A stretch of DNA of 64,000 nt from positions 124,001-188,000 of the forward strand of contig NZ_JAAIVB010000078.1 of assembly GCF_010974945.1 (NCBI RefSeq), written 5' to 3'. Under the pieces are notes generated by a model. The model was given only the letters and a program-made list of their open reading frames with translations, was not told where the DNA came from and searched no databases. Position numbers and translations under genes: made by a program. Source of the DNA: Noviherbaspirillum galbum (GTDB taxonomy: Bacteria > Pseudomonadota > Gammaproteobacteria > Burkholderiales > Burkholderiaceae_D). Shown piece after piece: positions 63,260 to 64,000 of the stretch (position 1 is the stretch's first letter; every line of letters starts with the position of its first letter).

Positions 63260-64000
63260 ATGACCCACCGATCGACAACGCGCCCACGCGGGCGCGGATG
63301 GCCCGCTGTTGCCGTCGCCATTGACTTCGTTGTTGCCGTGGCCGGGGCCGCCGCACCGTCCGCGCATGCCGCGCTGACGGAAAACCTCGCCACCAGCGCC
63401 ACCGCCATGTCGCTCGGCAATGCGGTGACCGCCGATCCGCCCGGCGTGGAATCGATTCATTTCAACCCCGCCGGCCTGGCTAGGCTCAAGGGCGAGCAGG
63501 TCACGCTGACCAACTTCGGCGCCTCGATCCGCACCAGCGCCAACTTCCACCAGCCCGCCGACTTCGACATCGGCGGCTGGAAGGACGATCCGCTCAACGG
63601 CACGCATACCGGGCCGACCCGGCAGGGAATTTACATCCCTGGCATCGGCATGCCGCATTTCCGCCTGCCGCTGGCCGTCGTTCCCGGACTGGGCATCTCC
63701 TTCAACCAGCCTGGCTCGCCCTTCACCTTCGGCACCATGTCCTACCTGACGCAGGCCATGAGCACCGACCATGCCAAGGATCCGAACGATCCCGCCCGCT
63801 TCGACGGCAGGCTGGTGCACCTGCAGCGCCTGGTGTACCTCTCGCCGGCGATCGGCTACAAGGTCTCGGACACGCTGTCGGTCGGCATGTCGGTGCCGAT
63901 CGCGCATGCCTCGTTCGTGTTCAACACCGACATGCGCCTGCCCAATACCCTGATCGGCATCACAGGGCAGGTGCAGAAGGGCTGGTGTCCGGACGACGGC
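63260..64000 (+). CDS. FadL/OmpP1-type outer-membrane protein, partial
   Basis: The frame opens with ATG 63260 and has no stop before the right edge, so 247 residues are visible. The N-terminus has a basic stretch and a hydrophobic signal (AVAVAIDFVVAVAGAAAPSA, cut near HAA). ATSATAMSLGNAVTADPPGV and IHFNPAGLARLKG form the FadL-family hatch with the NPAGLA motif. FadL proteins import hydrophobic compounds; fil-type loci contain a relative. The ribosome binding site is weak, so coupling to the preceding gene is likely. Confidence 0.83.
   Translation, partial: MTHRSTTRPRGRGWPAVAVAIDFVVAVAGAAAPSAHAALTENLATSATAMSLGNAVTADPPGVESIHFNPAGLARLKGEQVTLTNFGASIRTSANFHQPADFDIGGWKDDPLNGTHTGPTRQGIYIPGIGMPHFRLPLAVVPGLGISFNQPGSPFTFGTMSYLTQAMSTDHAKDPNDPARFDGRLVHLQRLVYLSPAIGYKVSDTLSVGMSVPIAHASFVFNTDMRLPNTLIGITGQVQKGWCPDDG

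Overview
The window is GC-rich DNA with densely packed genes, many overlapping by 4 bp, and clear Shine-Dalgarno sites. Gene content points to a betaproteobacterium of the Burkholderiales, probably an Oxalobacteraceae member such as Noviherbaspirillum, Herbaspirillum or Massilia. This assignment is inferred from protein style and synteny, not from an rRNA or marker search.

Layout. 1-3.6 kb: housekeeping and small genes (a partial secreted protein, small membrane proteins, a VOC-fold protein, HU, cysteine synthase A). The 346-bp gap after cysK holds two minus-strand terminator hairpins and a structured segment that may be a small RNA. 3.2-14.4 kb: a signalling block with a stand-alone receiver, a PAS-GGDEF-EAL protein, and a three-gene minus-strand group: REC-GGDEF-EAL, a giant poly-HAMP hybrid kinase, and a GAF-PAS hybrid kinase. 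14.7-21.9 kb: a CelD-type GNAT gene, four exported proteins with the ExxxD..LS.V.GQDG-like N-terminal signature of FilA/DUF6160-type surface proteins, and a divergent MalT-like LuxR regulator. 21.9-27.2 kb: an FUSC-family membrane protein, two LysR regulators and a pirin.

27.4-58.2 kb is a large surface-polysaccharide locus. A 14-gene plus-strand run (30.5-46.2 kb) encodes a PAP2-like protein, a Wzy-like polymerase, a glycosyltransferase, HisH/HisF/WbpG amidotransferase parts, a Wzc-like tyrosine kinase, a PglC-like priming transferase, a GNAT, two DegT-fold proteins, a FemAB-like protein, a Wzx flippase and a second WbpG. A second run (48.6-58.2 kb) encodes an acyltransferase, a WbpM-type dehydratase, WbpA, WbpB, WbpD, WbpE and an AsnB-like amidotransferase. 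WbpA-B-E-D would make UDP-2,3-diacetamido-2,3-dideoxyglucuronic acid. The HisH/HisF/WbpG set suggests an acetamidino group, and AsnB suggests a uronamide. Two homologous exported proteins of unknown function (28.7-30.2 and 46.5-48.4 kb) bracket the first run and look like a polysaccharide-associated family.

58.3-61.3 kb is AT-richer and sparse: a Cache-domain protein, a branched-chain-amino-acid-type binding protein and a small cysteine-containing secreted protein. 61.4-64 kb carries a C39-family protein, an outer-membrane beta-barrel protein and a FadL-type protein cut by the window edge. C39 and FadL-type genes accompany FilA in Acinetobacter fil operons, so the two FilA-like/C39 regions may belong to one split system (inference).
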